A stretch of 64,000 nt of DNA from a virus. The notes beneath the pieces are model-generated. The model was not told the origin of the DNA, did no database searches, and worked only from the letters and a program-made list of their open reading frames with translations. Shown in pieces: positions 22,492 to 30,329 of the stretch; position 1 is the stretch's first letter; the number at the start of each line of letters is the position of its first letter. The translations under genes were made by a program, and so were the position numbers. Location of the stretch: positions 1 to 64,000 of IMG/VR virus record IMGVR_UViG_3300043598_000016; one strand, written 5' to 3'.

Positions 22492-23483
22492 ACCCGGTGT
22501 TCGGCTACGCCCGGCGCAAGTTCCTCGAGTACCTGGACCAGCCGAGCCTGGCCGAGGTGGATGACGAATTGATGCAGCAGCAGTACCTAGCGGAGATGGA
22601 GCCTCACATGAGCAGCGGACAGACCGATCAGGCCGAGGTGCCCGAGCTGGGCATCACCTACCAGCAGGCCAAGGCGGCCGCCTGGCACGGCTGGCGGGTG
22701 GAGTACGTGGCGCCGCGCCCCGGCGGTGGGGATCCCGCGTACGCCGAGCGGGGCGTAATCGCCAACGTGCCCGGCAATGACACCGCCCCCCGCACGTCGG
22801 TATTCGTGCGGTTCGATGGTGACACCGGGGCCAAGAGCACCCCGCTGGACCGGCTGAGGCTCCTCGAGAGCTCGGGCGAGCCGAGCCCGGAGGTGATGGC
22901 GCGGCTGTCCGGCGGTGAGCCCCTGGTGATGGCGGCCGAGGTGCCCGAGCTCGATAGTGAGCCGGATGAGTGGCTGCTCTCGCTGGTGACCAACGTGCTG
23001 AGGGAGTTCCGTGGGCGATCGGTGGCGGCGGCCGCCAAGGCGGTGCTGGACGCGCTGGCCCGAGCGGATGGGCCGGCGGTGACCCGGGCGCTGTACGGGC
23101 CGCCAGTGACCGAGCCAGCGGCCTATGAGGGTCTGACCCCGCCGGCCTATCACCAGGTGGATCCGTTCGGCCCGCCGCCTTGGGGGCAGCAGCCCGAATA
23201 CCCGCCGGTGGCCGAGCAGGCCGCGTTGGTGCCCGAGCCGGTTGAGTACCGCCGGGGGGACCGGGTCATCTACCAGGGCACCCCGACCAACCCGCCGCTG
23301 TTCGCCATCGTCAAGGGGCGTGCCTCGGGCAATCAGATCCCGCCCGGCCTGGCCGAGTACGACATCCGGATCCCGTACCAGGGCACCGGCATGCGCGCGG
23401 CGGCGGACCAGCTGCGGCCGTACCCACTCGGCGCGGCGGCCCCGGAGAACACCGGTGAGGGTGAGACCGGTGGCGCGCCGTGA
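22488..23483 (+). CDS. Hypothetical protein with two SH3-like modules
   Basis: A 331-aa acidic, Pro-rich protein. Two segments look like SH3/KOW-type barrels: about residues 70-125 (RVEYVAPRPGGGDPAYAERG region) and about 255-315 (VEYRRGDRVIYQGTPTNPP region). GTG 22488 overlaps the upstream stop. A start-associated element GGAGCCTCAC ends directly at an in-frame ATG 22608, so a 291-aa form beginning MSSGQ is equally possible, or both may be made. Function unknown. Confidence 0.6.
   Translation: MNPVFGYARRKFLEYLDQPSLAEVDDELMQQQYLAEMEPHMSSGQTDQAEVPELGITYQQAKAAAWHGWRVEYVAPRPGGGDPAYAERGVIANVPGNDTAPRTSVFVRFDGDTGAKSTPLDRLRLLESSGEPSPEVMARLSGGEPLVMAAEVPELDSEPDEWLLSLVTNVLREFRGRSVAAAAKAVLDALARADGPAVTRALYGPPVTEPAAYEGLTPPAYHQVDPFGPPPWGQQPEYPPVAEQAALVPEPVEYRRGDRVIYQGTPTNPPLFAIVKGRASGNQIPPGLAEYDIRIPYQGTGMRAAADQLRPYPLGAAAPENTGEGETGGAP
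22598..22607 (+). promoter_or_regulatory. Start-associated element inside a reading frame
   Basis: GGAGCCTCAC abuts ATG 22608, which is in frame with the longer GTG 22488 start. It suggests an internal or true start for the 22488-23483 gene. Confidence 0.5.
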
Positions 23484-23797
23484 GGTCGCTGGGCGGCTGG
23501 TCGTTCGGAGATCCGCCGCTGCTCACCCTGGCGGACGTGGCGCATACCCGGGTGGTGCGCGAGGCTGCGCACTATTCCATGGCTGCGGCCGCCGAGCTCG
23601 AGCAGCCGCCGGCCCGGTCCGAGCTGGCCATCTGCCCGTGCCGGCGGATCCTGCTGGACTCCGAGCACCTCGGCGCCCCCGAGCACGAGCATGACTGGCT
23701 GGATGACGGGGAGTTCTGCTGCCTGGACGTGGCCAGCTACAAACGGCAGCTCTGCTGGTGCCGGGCTCGGCGCTGGGTGGTGCGCGATGAGCACTAG
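23480..23797 (+). CDS. Cys-rich protein, 105 aa
   Basis: A 105-aa protein with CPCRR, an HEHDW segment, FCCLD and LCWCRARRW, suggesting zinc coordination by Cys/His. It starts at GTG 23480 in a GTGA overlap. Function unknown. Confidence 0.55.
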   Translation: MRSLGGWSFGDPPLLTLADVAHTRVVREAAHYSMAAAAELEQPPARSELAICPCRRILLDSEHLGAPEHEHDWLDDGEFCCLDVASYKRQLCWCRARRWVVRDEH

Positions 23798-23879
23798 CCT
23801 GATCTGCGGCCTGACATTTGTGCTGTTCCTGGTGCTGTTCTGGGCGGCCTGCTCGGCGGCCCACCGGGGTGACCGGTGA
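23787..23879 (+). CDS. Membrane microprotein, 30 aa
   Basis: A 30-aa single-span candidate (LICGLTFVLFLVLFWAAC). It overlaps the upstream gene by 11 bases and the next by 4. It is supported by context and hydrophobicity only. Confidence 0.45.
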   Translation: MSTSLICGLTFVLFLVLFWAACSAAHRGDR

Positions 23880-24112
23880 GCGGCCGGCCGGACGGATGGA
23901 AGCGCACCAGCGGCCAGCGCGCCGGGGTGCCCTACTGGGAGGCCAAGTACCCGGGCGAGTGTGTGGTCTGCCCGGACCCGATCGAGGTGGGCCAAGAGAT
24001 CATGCGCGCCGATGCCGGCGGGTACGTCCATGTGATCTGCCCGCATCCGCCGGCGGTGTCCGAGCGGCCGGGGAAGTTCGACGGCACCAGCTCGGACGAG
24101 ATGGGCTACTGA
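23876..24112 (+). CDS. Zinc-ribbon-like protein, 78 aa
   Basis: A 78-aa protein with CVVCPDPIEVGQEI and a later HVICPHP. This C-x2-C plus H/C layout recalls small actinobacterial zinc ribbons that begin with a YPGECVVC-like element. GTG start at 23876. Function unknown. Confidence 0.6.
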   Translation: MSGRPDGWKRTSGQRAGVPYWEAKYPGECVVCPDPIEVGQEIMRADAGGYVHVICPHPPAVSERPGKFDGTSSDEMGY

Positions 24113-24114
24113 TC

Positions 24115-24273
24115 ATGGGTAAGCACAGCGAGGGAAACGAGCGGCTGGATAGGGCCCAGGAACAACTCGACAACTACCGGGGCAAGGATCCGGCGGAGTT
24201 CGATCGGCTCAATGACGCGGTGATCGAGGCGGAGAAAGGCGCGTCAACGGCGCACCGGCACGGTTGGTGGTAG
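24115..24273 (+). CDS. Small helical protein, 52 aa
   Basis: A 52-aa charged helical protein starting MGKHSEGN, resembling the opening of the 21633 protein. It is the last gene before the terminator at 24287. Function unknown. Confidence 0.55.
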   Translation: MGKHSEGNERLDRAQEQLDNYRGKDPAEFDRLNDAVIEAEKGASTAHRHGWW

Positions 24274-24286
24274 ACCGCGCGTAGCT

Positions 24287-24318
24287 GGGCGGCCCGGTTG
24301 TAGGTGGCCGGGCCGCCC
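24287..24318 (+). terminator. Perfect 11-bp GC hairpin
   Basis: GGGCGGCCCGG (24287-24297) and CCGGGCCGCCC (24308-24318) enclose a 10-base loop, 13 bases after the 24273 stop. It is a likely terminator ending the 21.4-24.3 kb transcript. Confidence 0.65.
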
Positions 24319-24446
24319 CCCGTCATATGTGCTCATAGATCCCCGGACCCTCACCAGCCCACGGAAATTTGGGTCACAGTTGTGTTACGATTCCTCAGGT
24401 TCTCATCAAAACACTGAAACCAACGGTAATTTTTGAGGTGCACCAC
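24319..24446 (+). other. AT-rich spacer upstream of 24476 gene
   Basis: This stretch is clearly AT-richer than its flanks and contains TTGTGTTACGATTCC near 24380. A promoter is expected here because a terminator precedes and a start element follows, but no convincing -35/-10 pair with normal spacing was found. Confidence 0.35.
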
Positions 24447-24475
24447 CCCCGACCACACGAACGGAGCCTCACCCC
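24447..24475 (+). promoter_or_regulatory. CCCCGACCA box plus GGAGCCTCACCCC
   Basis: CCCCGACCA at 24447-24455 and GGAGCCTCACC at 24463-24473, then GTG 24476. A strong copy of the two-part start element. Confidence 0.65.
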
Positions 24476-25033
24476 GTGAACGACACCACCGCCCGCCCCG
24501 CCCCGGTCCAGGCCGATGACTACTTCCCCGCCACCGGTATCAAGGCCAGCCGCGATCACGGCGTGCTGCGCTCGGTCATCCTGGAAGCCAAGGCGATGAT
24601 CAATGCGGATATCGCCAGCGGCCAGGTACCGGAAACCGTGGGCTCGTTCACCGAGCTGCACGACTACGTGGACGCCAACGAATACGCCCAGGATGACGCG
24701 CTGGACCCCGATGGCGGCTACGCCGAGTGGAACTACATCAGCGATGTGCTGGACCGCTGGCTGCGCGTGGGGCGCCCGGACGATGCCGCGCAATTCGCGC
24801 TCAACCGGATGGCCGCCCAGGGCTGGGAGCCGCTCGGCCTGGACGGCTATGTCTGGGTCACGCTGCCCGCCGAGCCGGGCGACCCCGGGCCCAAGCAGCT
24901 CGGCGGCGTGATGCTGGAAGGGGTCAAGGTGGCCCGGGCCAGCACCCCCCGCAAAGACTCGATCGCCTGGCGGCGCTACTCCATGCCGCTGAACCTGGTG
25001 GCCGCGTTCTGGACCGCCTGGACCTCGGCATGA
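24476..25033 (+). CDS. Hypothetical protein, 185 aa
   Basis: A 185-aa protein with an acidic central segment (ELHDYVDANEYAQDDALDPDGGYAEWNY) and a beta-rich second half. No family was recognised. GTG 24476 is fixed by the start element and the gene leads a new transcript ahead of the methyltransferase. Confidence 0.6.
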   Translation: MNDTTARPAPVQADDYFPATGIKASRDHGVLRSVILEAKAMINADIASGQVPETVGSFTELHDYVDANEYAQDDALDPDGGYAEWNYISDVLDRWLRVGRPDDAAQFALNRMAAQGWEPLGLDGYVWVTLPAEPGDPGPKQLGGVMLEGVKVARASTPRKDSIAWRRYSMPLNLVAAFWTAWTSA

Positions 25034-25449
25034 GCGCCCATGGTCAGACCGTGCTGTTTGCCGTGGTGGCGCTGCACGCCGAGGGCTACCCGCTGGCCGA
25101 GATCGAGGCGGCTTTCCAGGCGCCCGAGCTGGCCGAGGTGGACTACAACGCCACGATCACCGATGCCGAGCTGGCCGAGGTGCGCCGCCGGCTGATCGGC
25201 TTGAGCCCCACCGGGTGGCAGCCGGTCACCAACCGGTGGGAAAGCCGCCGAGGCGATGGCTCCCTACTCGTGGTCAAGCCAGCCAGCCGCTCCGCGCGCA
25301 CCGAGCGGGGCACCCCCTACAGCTGGGTGTTCGCCTGGTACGGGCCCGCCGGCGGTGTGCTCCACGGCTACAGCCGCACCGAGTTCTACAACTCAGCTGA
25401 GCGGGCAATGGACGCGGCCGAGGCGCACTTTCGCCGGGCGCTGTCATGA
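25030..25449 (+). CDS. Hypothetical protein, 139 aa
   Basis: A 139-aa protein, helical at first (FAVVALHAEGYPLAEIEAAFQ), then beta-rich with Trp/Tyr (YSWVFAWYGPAGGVLHGYSRTEF). It is coupled by ATGA overlaps to the genes on both sides, including the methyltransferase. Function unknown. Confidence 0.6.
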   Translation: MSAHGQTVLFAVVALHAEGYPLAEIEAAFQAPELAEVDYNATITDAELAEVRRRLIGLSPTGWQPVTNRWESRRGDGSLLVVKPASRSARTERGTPYSWVFAWYGPAGGVLHGYSRTEFYNSAERAMDAAEAHFRRALS

Positions 25450-26204
25450 GCCGCCGGCCGCGTTGCCTGGATCTGTGCGCCGGCGCCGGCGGCTCGGCCA
25501 CCGGGTACGCCCGGGCCGGGTTCGAGGTGACCTGTGTCGATGTCAAGCGCTGGCGGTGCTTCCCGCATGACCGGTTCGAGCTCATCCAGGCGGACCTGGT
25601 GGAGCTCGGCGTGGCCGGCATCGTGGAGCTGGCCGAGCGGACCGGCGCGGACCTGATCACCGCCAGCCCGCCGTGCAAGACGCACACCGATATGGCGCAC
25701 TTCGCCAGCTCGGGCCACGTGGACCTGGTGCCGCTGGTGCGGGAAGCCCTGGCCGCCACCGGGCTGCCCTCGATCATCGAAAATGTGCCCGGCTGCCCGC
25801 TGGTCAACCCGGTGCAGCTCTGCGGCAGCAATGCCCGGTTTGACCTCGGGGTGCAGCGTGAGCGGCTGTTTGAGGCCGGCGGCGGGATCACCCTGGTGGG
25901 CGCCGAGTGCGACCACCAGCGCCAAGCTGAGCGCGCGCCGCTGCTGCCCGGCTACACAGAGCGCGGCTGGCCGATCCGCCGTTACCACCGGCTCAACGGG
26001 GACCAGCCCTACCGCATCGTGATGAGCCCGGTGATCGGCGTGTACGGCGGCGGCCAAGGCCTCGGCCCGGGTGAGACCAAGTTGTGGGCCCGCGCGATGG
26101 GCATCGACTGGATGAGCCGCCGCGCGATGGCCGAGGCCATCCCACCCGCGTACACCGAGTACCTGGGCCGCCAGGTGCTCGAGCAGATCGGAGCCTCGCA
26201 ATGA
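25446..26204 (+). CDS. C5-cytosine DNA methyltransferase-like
   Basis: A compact 252-aa class I methyltransferase. Motif I LDLCAGAGGSATGY lies at residues 8-21 (SAM binding), motif IV ASPPC with the catalytic Cys at 73-77, motif VI IENV at 111-114 and motif VIII QRERLF at 137-142. These are hallmarks of 5-methylcytosine enzymes. The target-recognition region is short, as in many phage versions. It likely modifies phage DNA against host restriction. No partner restriction enzyme is present. ATG 25446 overlaps the upstream stop; the last codons are shared with the start element of the next gene. Confidence 0.8.
   Translation: MSRRPRCLDLCAGAGGSATGYARAGFEVTCVDVKRWRCFPHDRFELIQADLVELGVAGIVELAERTGADLITASPPCKTHTDMAHFASSGHVDLVPLVREALAATGLPSIIENVPGCPLVNPVQLCGSNARFDLGVQRERLFEAGGGITLVGAECDHQRQAERAPLLPGYTERGWPIRRYHRLNGDQPYRIVMSPVIGVYGGGQGLGPGETKLWARAMGIDWMSRRAMAEAIPPAYTEYLGRQVLEQIGASQ
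26190..26200 (+). promoter_or_regulatory. Start-associated element of 26201 gene
   Basis: GGAGCCTCGCA ends directly before ATG 26201 and lies in the coding end of the methyltransferase, giving its terminal Gly-Ala-Ser-Gln. Confidence 0.6.
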
Positions 26205-26527
26205 GCCCCAAACTGCCCACCGTGATGCGCGCCGCCGAGGTGCGCCCGAATGAGCGCGACTATGACCGGCCGCTGGCGCACGTCGATGCCCTCGGCCAGG
26301 TGTTCGTTGAGCTGCCGTGCGGGGTCATCGTGCGGGTGTCTGAAGAGTACGGCGAGTCCTACGTGACTACGCAATTCCGCCTCGCGCCCGACTCGTCCGC
26401 CGAGCTGCTCACCCGCAACGAGGCGGCCACCGAGCTGGCGAACCTGCTCGAAAACGTCGCGATGTCCAAGACAGCACGGGCCACCGTGGACCAGGTGATC
26501 AACAAATACGGAAAGAGGAGGATGTGA
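26201..26527 (+). CDS. Hypothetical protein, 108 aa
   Basis: A 108-aa protein with a beta-rich middle (GQVFVELPCGVIVRVSEEYG) and helical end. It follows the methyltransferase behind a start-associated element. No family was recognised. Confidence 0.6.
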   Translation: MSPKLPTVMRAAEVRPNERDYDRPLAHVDALGQVFVELPCGVIVRVSEEYGESYVTTQFRLAPDSSAELLTRNEAATELANLLENVAMSKTARATVDQVINKYGKRRM

Positions 26528-27159
26528 TGACCGACCACCGCCGCCGGCGCGCGCCCCGCCCGGCCCCCCGGCCGGCGCCCAAGCCCGAGCACACCATCCA
26601 GGCCGGTCTCTACGCGGACCACAAGATCACCCCCGAGTGGCTCGGTGAGCTGCTGGACGGCCGGGTCTCACTGCCACCCGGGGAGTACACGGTGCAGGCC
26701 ACCACCGGCAGCACCCGGGGCCCCGAGGTGCACACCTCCCGGCGCGCGGACCCGTGGCCCGAGATCCGGGAGCCGGCCGCCGAGATCGGCACCAACCTGC
26801 ACGAGTACACCGAGCAGGCTTTCCAGCCGCGCCGCCCGCCCACCGCCGCCGAGGTGGCCGCCGAGGTCCATGGGCGCCTCACCCATCGCCCGGACACCGC
26901 CGCGCCGCCGTGCGAGGCGGACCCGGATGAGCCGGTGCGCCCCGCCGGCCCGGTGCCGAATCATCCAGTGGTGGATCTGCTGGCTAGCATCGCGGCCCAG
27001 CTCGAGCGGATCCGCGAGCAGGGCCTGGCCACCGAGGCGCCGCAGACCCTGGGCGAGGTGGAGGCGTACCGGGCCGGGCTCAACCGGGCTATCGCGCTGG
27101 TGGCCGGCTCGGCGCTGCTGGCCGGCGGCATCGGCGCACCGAGGCGGCGGACGCGATGA
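26527..27159 (+). CDS. Pro/Arg-rich protein, 210 aa
   Basis: A 210-aa protein with a basic Pro/Arg N terminus (RRRRAPRPAPRPAPKP), a disordered middle, and a helical C terminus (NHPVVDLLASIAAQLERI). It starts at ATG 26527 behind AAGAGGAGGATGTG (GTG 26524 is an alternative). Function unknown; the basic arm suggests nucleic-acid binding. Confidence 0.5.
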   Translation: MTDHRRRRAPRPAPRPAPKPEHTIQAGLYADHKITPEWLGELLDGRVSLPPGEYTVQATTGSTRGPEVHTSRRADPWPEIREPAAEIGTNLHEYTEQAFQPRRPPTAAEVAAEVHGRLTHRPDTAAPPCEADPDEPVRPAGPVPNHPVVDLLASIAAQLERIREQGLATEAPQTLGEVEAYRAGLNRAIALVAGSALLAGGIGAPRRRTR

Positions 27160-27455
27160 GCGGCAGCCAGGTGCCCGAGCCGGTGGCCGAGGTGGCGGAC
27201 GGACTGCCCGAGCACGAGTGTGCGTTTTGCAACTGGGATAAGGGACTGCCCGGGGACTACCACACCACCGATATCCGGGATGCGGCCCGGGACTTTTTCG
27301 ACACTCGACAGGTCCAGGTGTGCTCGTTCTGCTACGCCAGCCTGGCCGCCTCGAGCTTCCTTTCCGGTGGCGCGCCGCGCTGCGCTGACCCGCGTGACCT
27401 GGCCACGTTCGCCAACATCCTGCTGGCCGAGATTCGGAAGGTGGCCCAGCGATGA
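27156..27455 (+). CDS. Two-CxxC zinc protein, 99 aa
   Basis: A 99-aa protein with CAFCNWDKG near residue 22 and CSFCYASL near 58, the pattern of a single four-Cys zinc ribbon. Coupled by ATGA to neighbours. Function unknown. Confidence 0.6.
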   Translation: MSGSQVPEPVAEVADGLPEHECAFCNWDKGLPGDYHTTDIRDAARDFFDTRQVQVCSFCYASLAASSFLSGGAPRCADPRDLATFANILLAEIRKVAQR

Positions 27456-27598
27456 GCCTCACCGATCCGATCCTGCTGGGCTTTTTCCTAGGGCTGGTGA
27501 TCGGGCTGCTCCTCGGGATCCGCCTCGAGCGCCTGGGCAGCGCCGGCCGGGCCGGTAAGTCAGCGGCTCGGCGAGTGTGGCGCCGGGGCCGGCGGTGA
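27452..27598 (+). CDS. Membrane microprotein, 48 aa
   Basis: A 48-aa single-span protein (PILLGFFLGLVIGLLLGI) followed by a strongly basic tail (RRVWRRGRR). Type I-like orientation with the tail in the cytoplasm is predicted. Overlaps both neighbours by four bases. Confidence 0.5.
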   Translation: MSLTDPILLGFFLGLVIGLLLGIRLERLGSAGRAGKSAARRVWRRGRR

Positions 27599-27849
27599 AG
27601 CGCCCCGAGGGCTTCCACGGCTTGACGTTGTGGGCCGGGCTGATCCGCGCGGACGGCGCCGAGGTGGACCTGGGTGAGGCGCCGGCCGCCTCGGATCAGC
27701 TGTACGGGATGGCCAACGTGGCGGTCATCGCCGGGCTGCTCCGCAAGCTGGCCGCGCCGGCGGCCGAGGGTGACCAACTGATCGTGCGGATCTACGGCGC
27801 GGCCAGTGTCTGGGCGGACCCAATCGTGCGGGGCGAGGTGGCCCCGTGA
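27595..27849 (+). CDS. Hypothetical protein, 84 aa
   Basis: An 84-aa protein that starts at GTG 27595 in a GTGA overlap. A long central helix (ASDQLYGMANVAVIAGLLRKL) lies between short beta segments. No family was recognised. Confidence 0.5.
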   Translation: MKRPEGFHGLTLWAGLIRADGAEVDLGEAPAASDQLYGMANVAVIAGLLRKLAAPAAEGDQLIVRIYGAASVWADPIVRGEVAP

Positions 27850-28094
27850 TGGCCCGTCACGTCCGCCGCCGCGTCCGGTGGGGCCGCGCCGCCGTGGTCG
27901 TTTTCATCGCGCTGGTGCTGTCCTGGGGGCTCACCACGCTGGCCCGCGCGCTCGGCCTGCCCACCGTTGGCTGGCTCACCCTGGTGCTGGCCGGCCTGGC
28001 TGTCCTGCTGTCCGTGGTGCTGGCCCCCTGGTACCTGCAGCCACCCGAGGATCCCCCGACCGCCCCGACCCCCAGAGGAGACAGAGACCGATGA
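27849..28094 (+). CDS. Two-span membrane protein, 81 aa
   Basis: An 81-aa membrane protein with two spans (AAVVVFIALVLSWGLTTLA and WLTLVLAGLAVLLSVVLA), a basic N terminus and a Pro-rich tail. GTG 27846 is an alternative start. Small two-span proteins here could be membrane-remodelling or exclusion factors; no holin-endolysin context exists at this site. Confidence 0.55.
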   Translation: MARHVRRRVRWGRAAVVVFIALVLSWGLTTLARALGLPTVGWLTLVLAGLAVLLSVVLAPWYLQPPEDPPTAPTPRGDRDR

Positions 28095-28615
28095 CTACCG
28101 AGACACCGAAGAGCGACCCGGCGCCGCCGGCGGACGGCTCGGTGGCGGCGGCCAAGGACACGTTCGTCCGCGCGTCAGCCCACGAGACGGCACGGCTCGA
28201 GATCCGGATCCGGGAACTAGAGCGGTTGGTGGTGGCGCTGTCCGAACGCACCATCCAACTCCGCGCCGCCGAGCGGCGGCTGGCCGAGGCTCAGACGGTT
28301 CTGGCCACGCTCGGCGCCGAGCTGGCCGACGCGCGCCGCCAGCTGGCCGAGGCGCCGACCCGGCAAAAGGTGGCCGAGCGTCAGGAGAAGTTCGGCGCCG
28401 ATATCGCCGAGGTGCTGCGCCACGCGCAGCAGGTCCCGGCGGACCAATGGCACGACCCGGCCGCCGAGCTGGCCACCACGCCGCCGGCGGACCAGGAGAT
28501 CGGCGCCATGGCTGCCGTGCTGGGGGCGCTGACCGGGCTCAACCCGCCGGCCCAGGATGCCGTGCTGAGCTGGGTGGGCCGCCGCGTCGAACGGGATCGG
28601 CAGAGCAAGCGATGA
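28091..28615 (+). CDS. Coiled-coil protein, RELERLVVAL family
   Basis: A 174-aa protein, mostly helix. Residues about 33-100 form a coiled coil that includes RIRELERLVVALSER. The same RIRELERLVVAL string occurs in the 83-aa protein at 29981, so the two share ancestry. ATG 28091 follows GAGGAGACAGAGACCG. Function unknown. Confidence 0.6.
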   Translation: MTTETPKSDPAPPADGSVAAAKDTFVRASAHETARLEIRIRELERLVVALSERTIQLRAAERRLAEAQTVLATLGAELADARRQLAEAPTRQKVAERQEKFGADIAEVLRHAQQVPADQWHDPAAELATTPPADQEIGAMAAVLGALTGLNPPAQDAVLSWVGRRVERDRQSKR

Positions 28616-28968
28616 GCACCGAGGCGGGCACGATGACCGATCCCGAGGAGCTCGGCGGAACCCTGGCGCTGCGCACCGCGCGGAGTTTCGCCCACCGCCT
28701 CGGCACCCCGGCCTACCCGGTGGGCGCCCGGATCGCGGCGGTGGAGGCCATCCGCGATGAGTGCGGGGTGTCCGATGGCACCGCCTACGCCGCGCTGCGC
28801 CACCTGCAGCGGTGGGGGCGGCTGTCCAGCCACCAGGGCGCCCGCTCGGTGGTGCTGGCCCCGCCACCGCCGGACCAGGCCGCCGAGCGGGCCCAGGTGC
28901 TGGCCGATGCCCGGGCCGCCCACCTAGCCCTCGGCCGACTGATCGAGCAGCTGGCCGAGCTCGAGTGA
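28612..28968 (+). CDS. GntR-like winged-helix protein
   Basis: A 118-aa protein. Residues about 33-82 read YPVGARIAAVEAIRDECG and DGTAYAALRHLQRWGRLSSHQG, the GntR winged helix-turn-helix pattern, with a short C-terminal helix and no ligand domain. It is likely a small transcription regulator or DNA-binding factor. Confidence 0.65.
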   Translation: MSTEAGTMTDPEELGGTLALRTARSFAHRLGTPAYPVGARIAAVEAIRDECGVSDGTAYAALRHLQRWGRLSSHQGARSVVLAPPPPDQAAERAQVLADARAAHLALGRLIEQLAELE

Positions 28969-29013
28969 TGGCCGCACCACCCAGCCCACAAGATCAACCC
29001 AAGTGAGGAAGTC

Positions 29014-29571
29014 ATGCCACCACGCAAGCGCGCCGCCGATCCAGCCACCAACGGCACCCACCCGGCCGGGCCGGACCGCCCGGTGCACGCCGAGTACAGC
29101 GATGAGCCAACCTGCCCCAAGTGCCTCAGCCAGGAGATCAGCGCCGAGTACCACGCGCCCGGCACCCGGCCCGGGCCGGCGGACACCACCGTGGGCCCGG
29201 CGCCCGGCATGCCCGAGTGGTTGCGCCGGATCTGTGAGTGCGGGTTCAGCTGGCCGGAGATGTGCGCGGACTACTACGACCCGTGGGCCCAGCTGATCCG
29301 TGACGCGGTCGGGGCCACCGGCGCCATGCCGGACTTTGGCCTGCCCCCGTCCGCGCGGACCAGCTACCTGGACGCCAGCGGCACGGTGGTGGCCCGGTGG
29401 GCGCACTACAACACCGCCGAGCTCGAGGGCGTGTCGCGTTGGGAGAACGTCACCTCGGTGGAGGTGGTCATCTACCAGCCCGGCGATGCGGCCAACCCGG
29501 AGACCGTCATCACCGTGCCGAGCCCATGGACCGCGCCGGCCCAGCCAGCCGCGCCGGCGGCCGCCCAGTGA
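29014..29571 (+). CDS. Zinc-ribbon protein, 185 aa
   Basis: A 185-aa protein with CPKCLSQ and CECGFSW near residues 34 and 72, giving a four-Cys zinc site, followed by an acidic/aromatic region and a beta-rich C terminus. ATG 29014 follows GAGGAAGTC. No family was recognised. Confidence 0.55.
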   Translation: MPPRKRAADPATNGTHPAGPDRPVHAEYSDEPTCPKCLSQEISAEYHAPGTRPGPADTTVGPAPGMPEWLRRICECGFSWPEMCADYYDPWAQLIRDAVGATGAMPDFGLPPSARTSYLDASGTVVARWAHYNTAELEGVSRWENVTSVEVVIYQPGDAANPETVITVPSPWTAPAQPAAPAAAQ

Positions 29572-29984
29572 TCGGCGGGCCCGAGCCGCGCTGTTGCCGG
29601 GAGCACCGCTGCCGACGGTCCCAGCCGATCCGGGTATTCCGCTCTGAGCTGACCGGCACCTGGTATGCGGTCACCGAGTGGGCGGACCGGGGCGGCGGCT
29701 CGATCGAGGCCATGCAGAAACACCGGGTACACCCGCACGATGCCGAGCAGCTAGAAACGCTGTTCGACGCGTGGGAGGCCCGGGCCGAGGGGCGCCGGCA
29801 GATCCTGGACGTGCCGCTGCCCAGCCTCGAGCTCGAGGCGGATCCCGCCGGCCCGGCGCCGGTCTGCCGCTGGTGCGGTGAGCTGCTGCACCAGCGGATC
29901 GGCGGGGTCTGGCGCGGCCCGGATGACAAGGTGACATGCGACTCCGCCCAGCACGTCCATGAGCCCCGGGAGGCCGGCCAGTGA
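29568..29984 (+). CDS. Cys-rich protein, 138 aa
   Basis: A 138-aa protein starting at GTG 29568. N-terminal CCREHRC and later CRWCGELLHQR...TCDSAQHVH segments resemble zinc-binding sites. It lies between two genes with overlapping ends. Function unknown. Confidence 0.55.
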   Translation: MIGGPEPRCCREHRCRRSQPIRVFRSELTGTWYAVTEWADRGGGSIEAMQKHRVHPHDAEQLETLFDAWEARAEGRRQILDVPLPSLELEADPAGPAPVCRWCGELLHQRIGGVWRGPDDKVTCDSAQHVHEPREAGQ

Positions 29985-30232
29985 GCGGGCCCGAGCCGGC
30001 CCGGCTCGAGGCGCGGATCCGGGAACTGGAGCGGCTGGTGGTGGCGCTGGCCCAGCTGGTCTTTGACGGCATGCGCGTGCCACCGGGCGCGGACATCACC
30101 GAGGCTTCCCTGGTCCTGCGGGCGGCCCGCAACGCGGCCGGCGGCGGTGGCCTGGCCACCCGGCCCAGCTGGCAGCCCGAGCCGCCGGCGGAACTCCGGG
30201 AGCGGTACGGCGGTGATCACTCGTTCGGGTGA
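29981..30232 (+). CDS. Small coiled-coil protein, RELERLVVAL family
   Basis: An 83-aa paralogue of the N-terminal part of the 28091 protein (ARLEARIRELERLVVAL). It starts at GTG 29981 and ends the long chain of overlapping genes. Function unknown. Confidence 0.55.
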   Translation: MSGPEPARLEARIRELERLVVALAQLVFDGMRVPPGADITEASLVLRAARNAAGGGGLATRPSWQPEPPAELRERYGGDHSFG

Positions 30233-30313
30233 CGTAACCCTGGGATTCTGTAACGCCCAGCCCCGGCCATACGACAGGCTCAACGAACCGTAGTTTTCAA
30301 GCCCACAACTCAA

Positions 30314-30329
30314 GGGAGCCTCACCCCTC
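30314..30329 (+). promoter_or_regulatory. Start-associated element of lipoprotein gene
   Basis: GGGAGCCTCACC (30314-30325) lies four bases before ATG 30330, at the end of a 97-base intergenic gap that could also hold a promoter. Confidence 0.6.

Noticed and set aside
28969-29006. 12-codon frame starting at ATG 28969
   Set aside because: Too short and likely a leader before ATG 29014; no evidence for translation.
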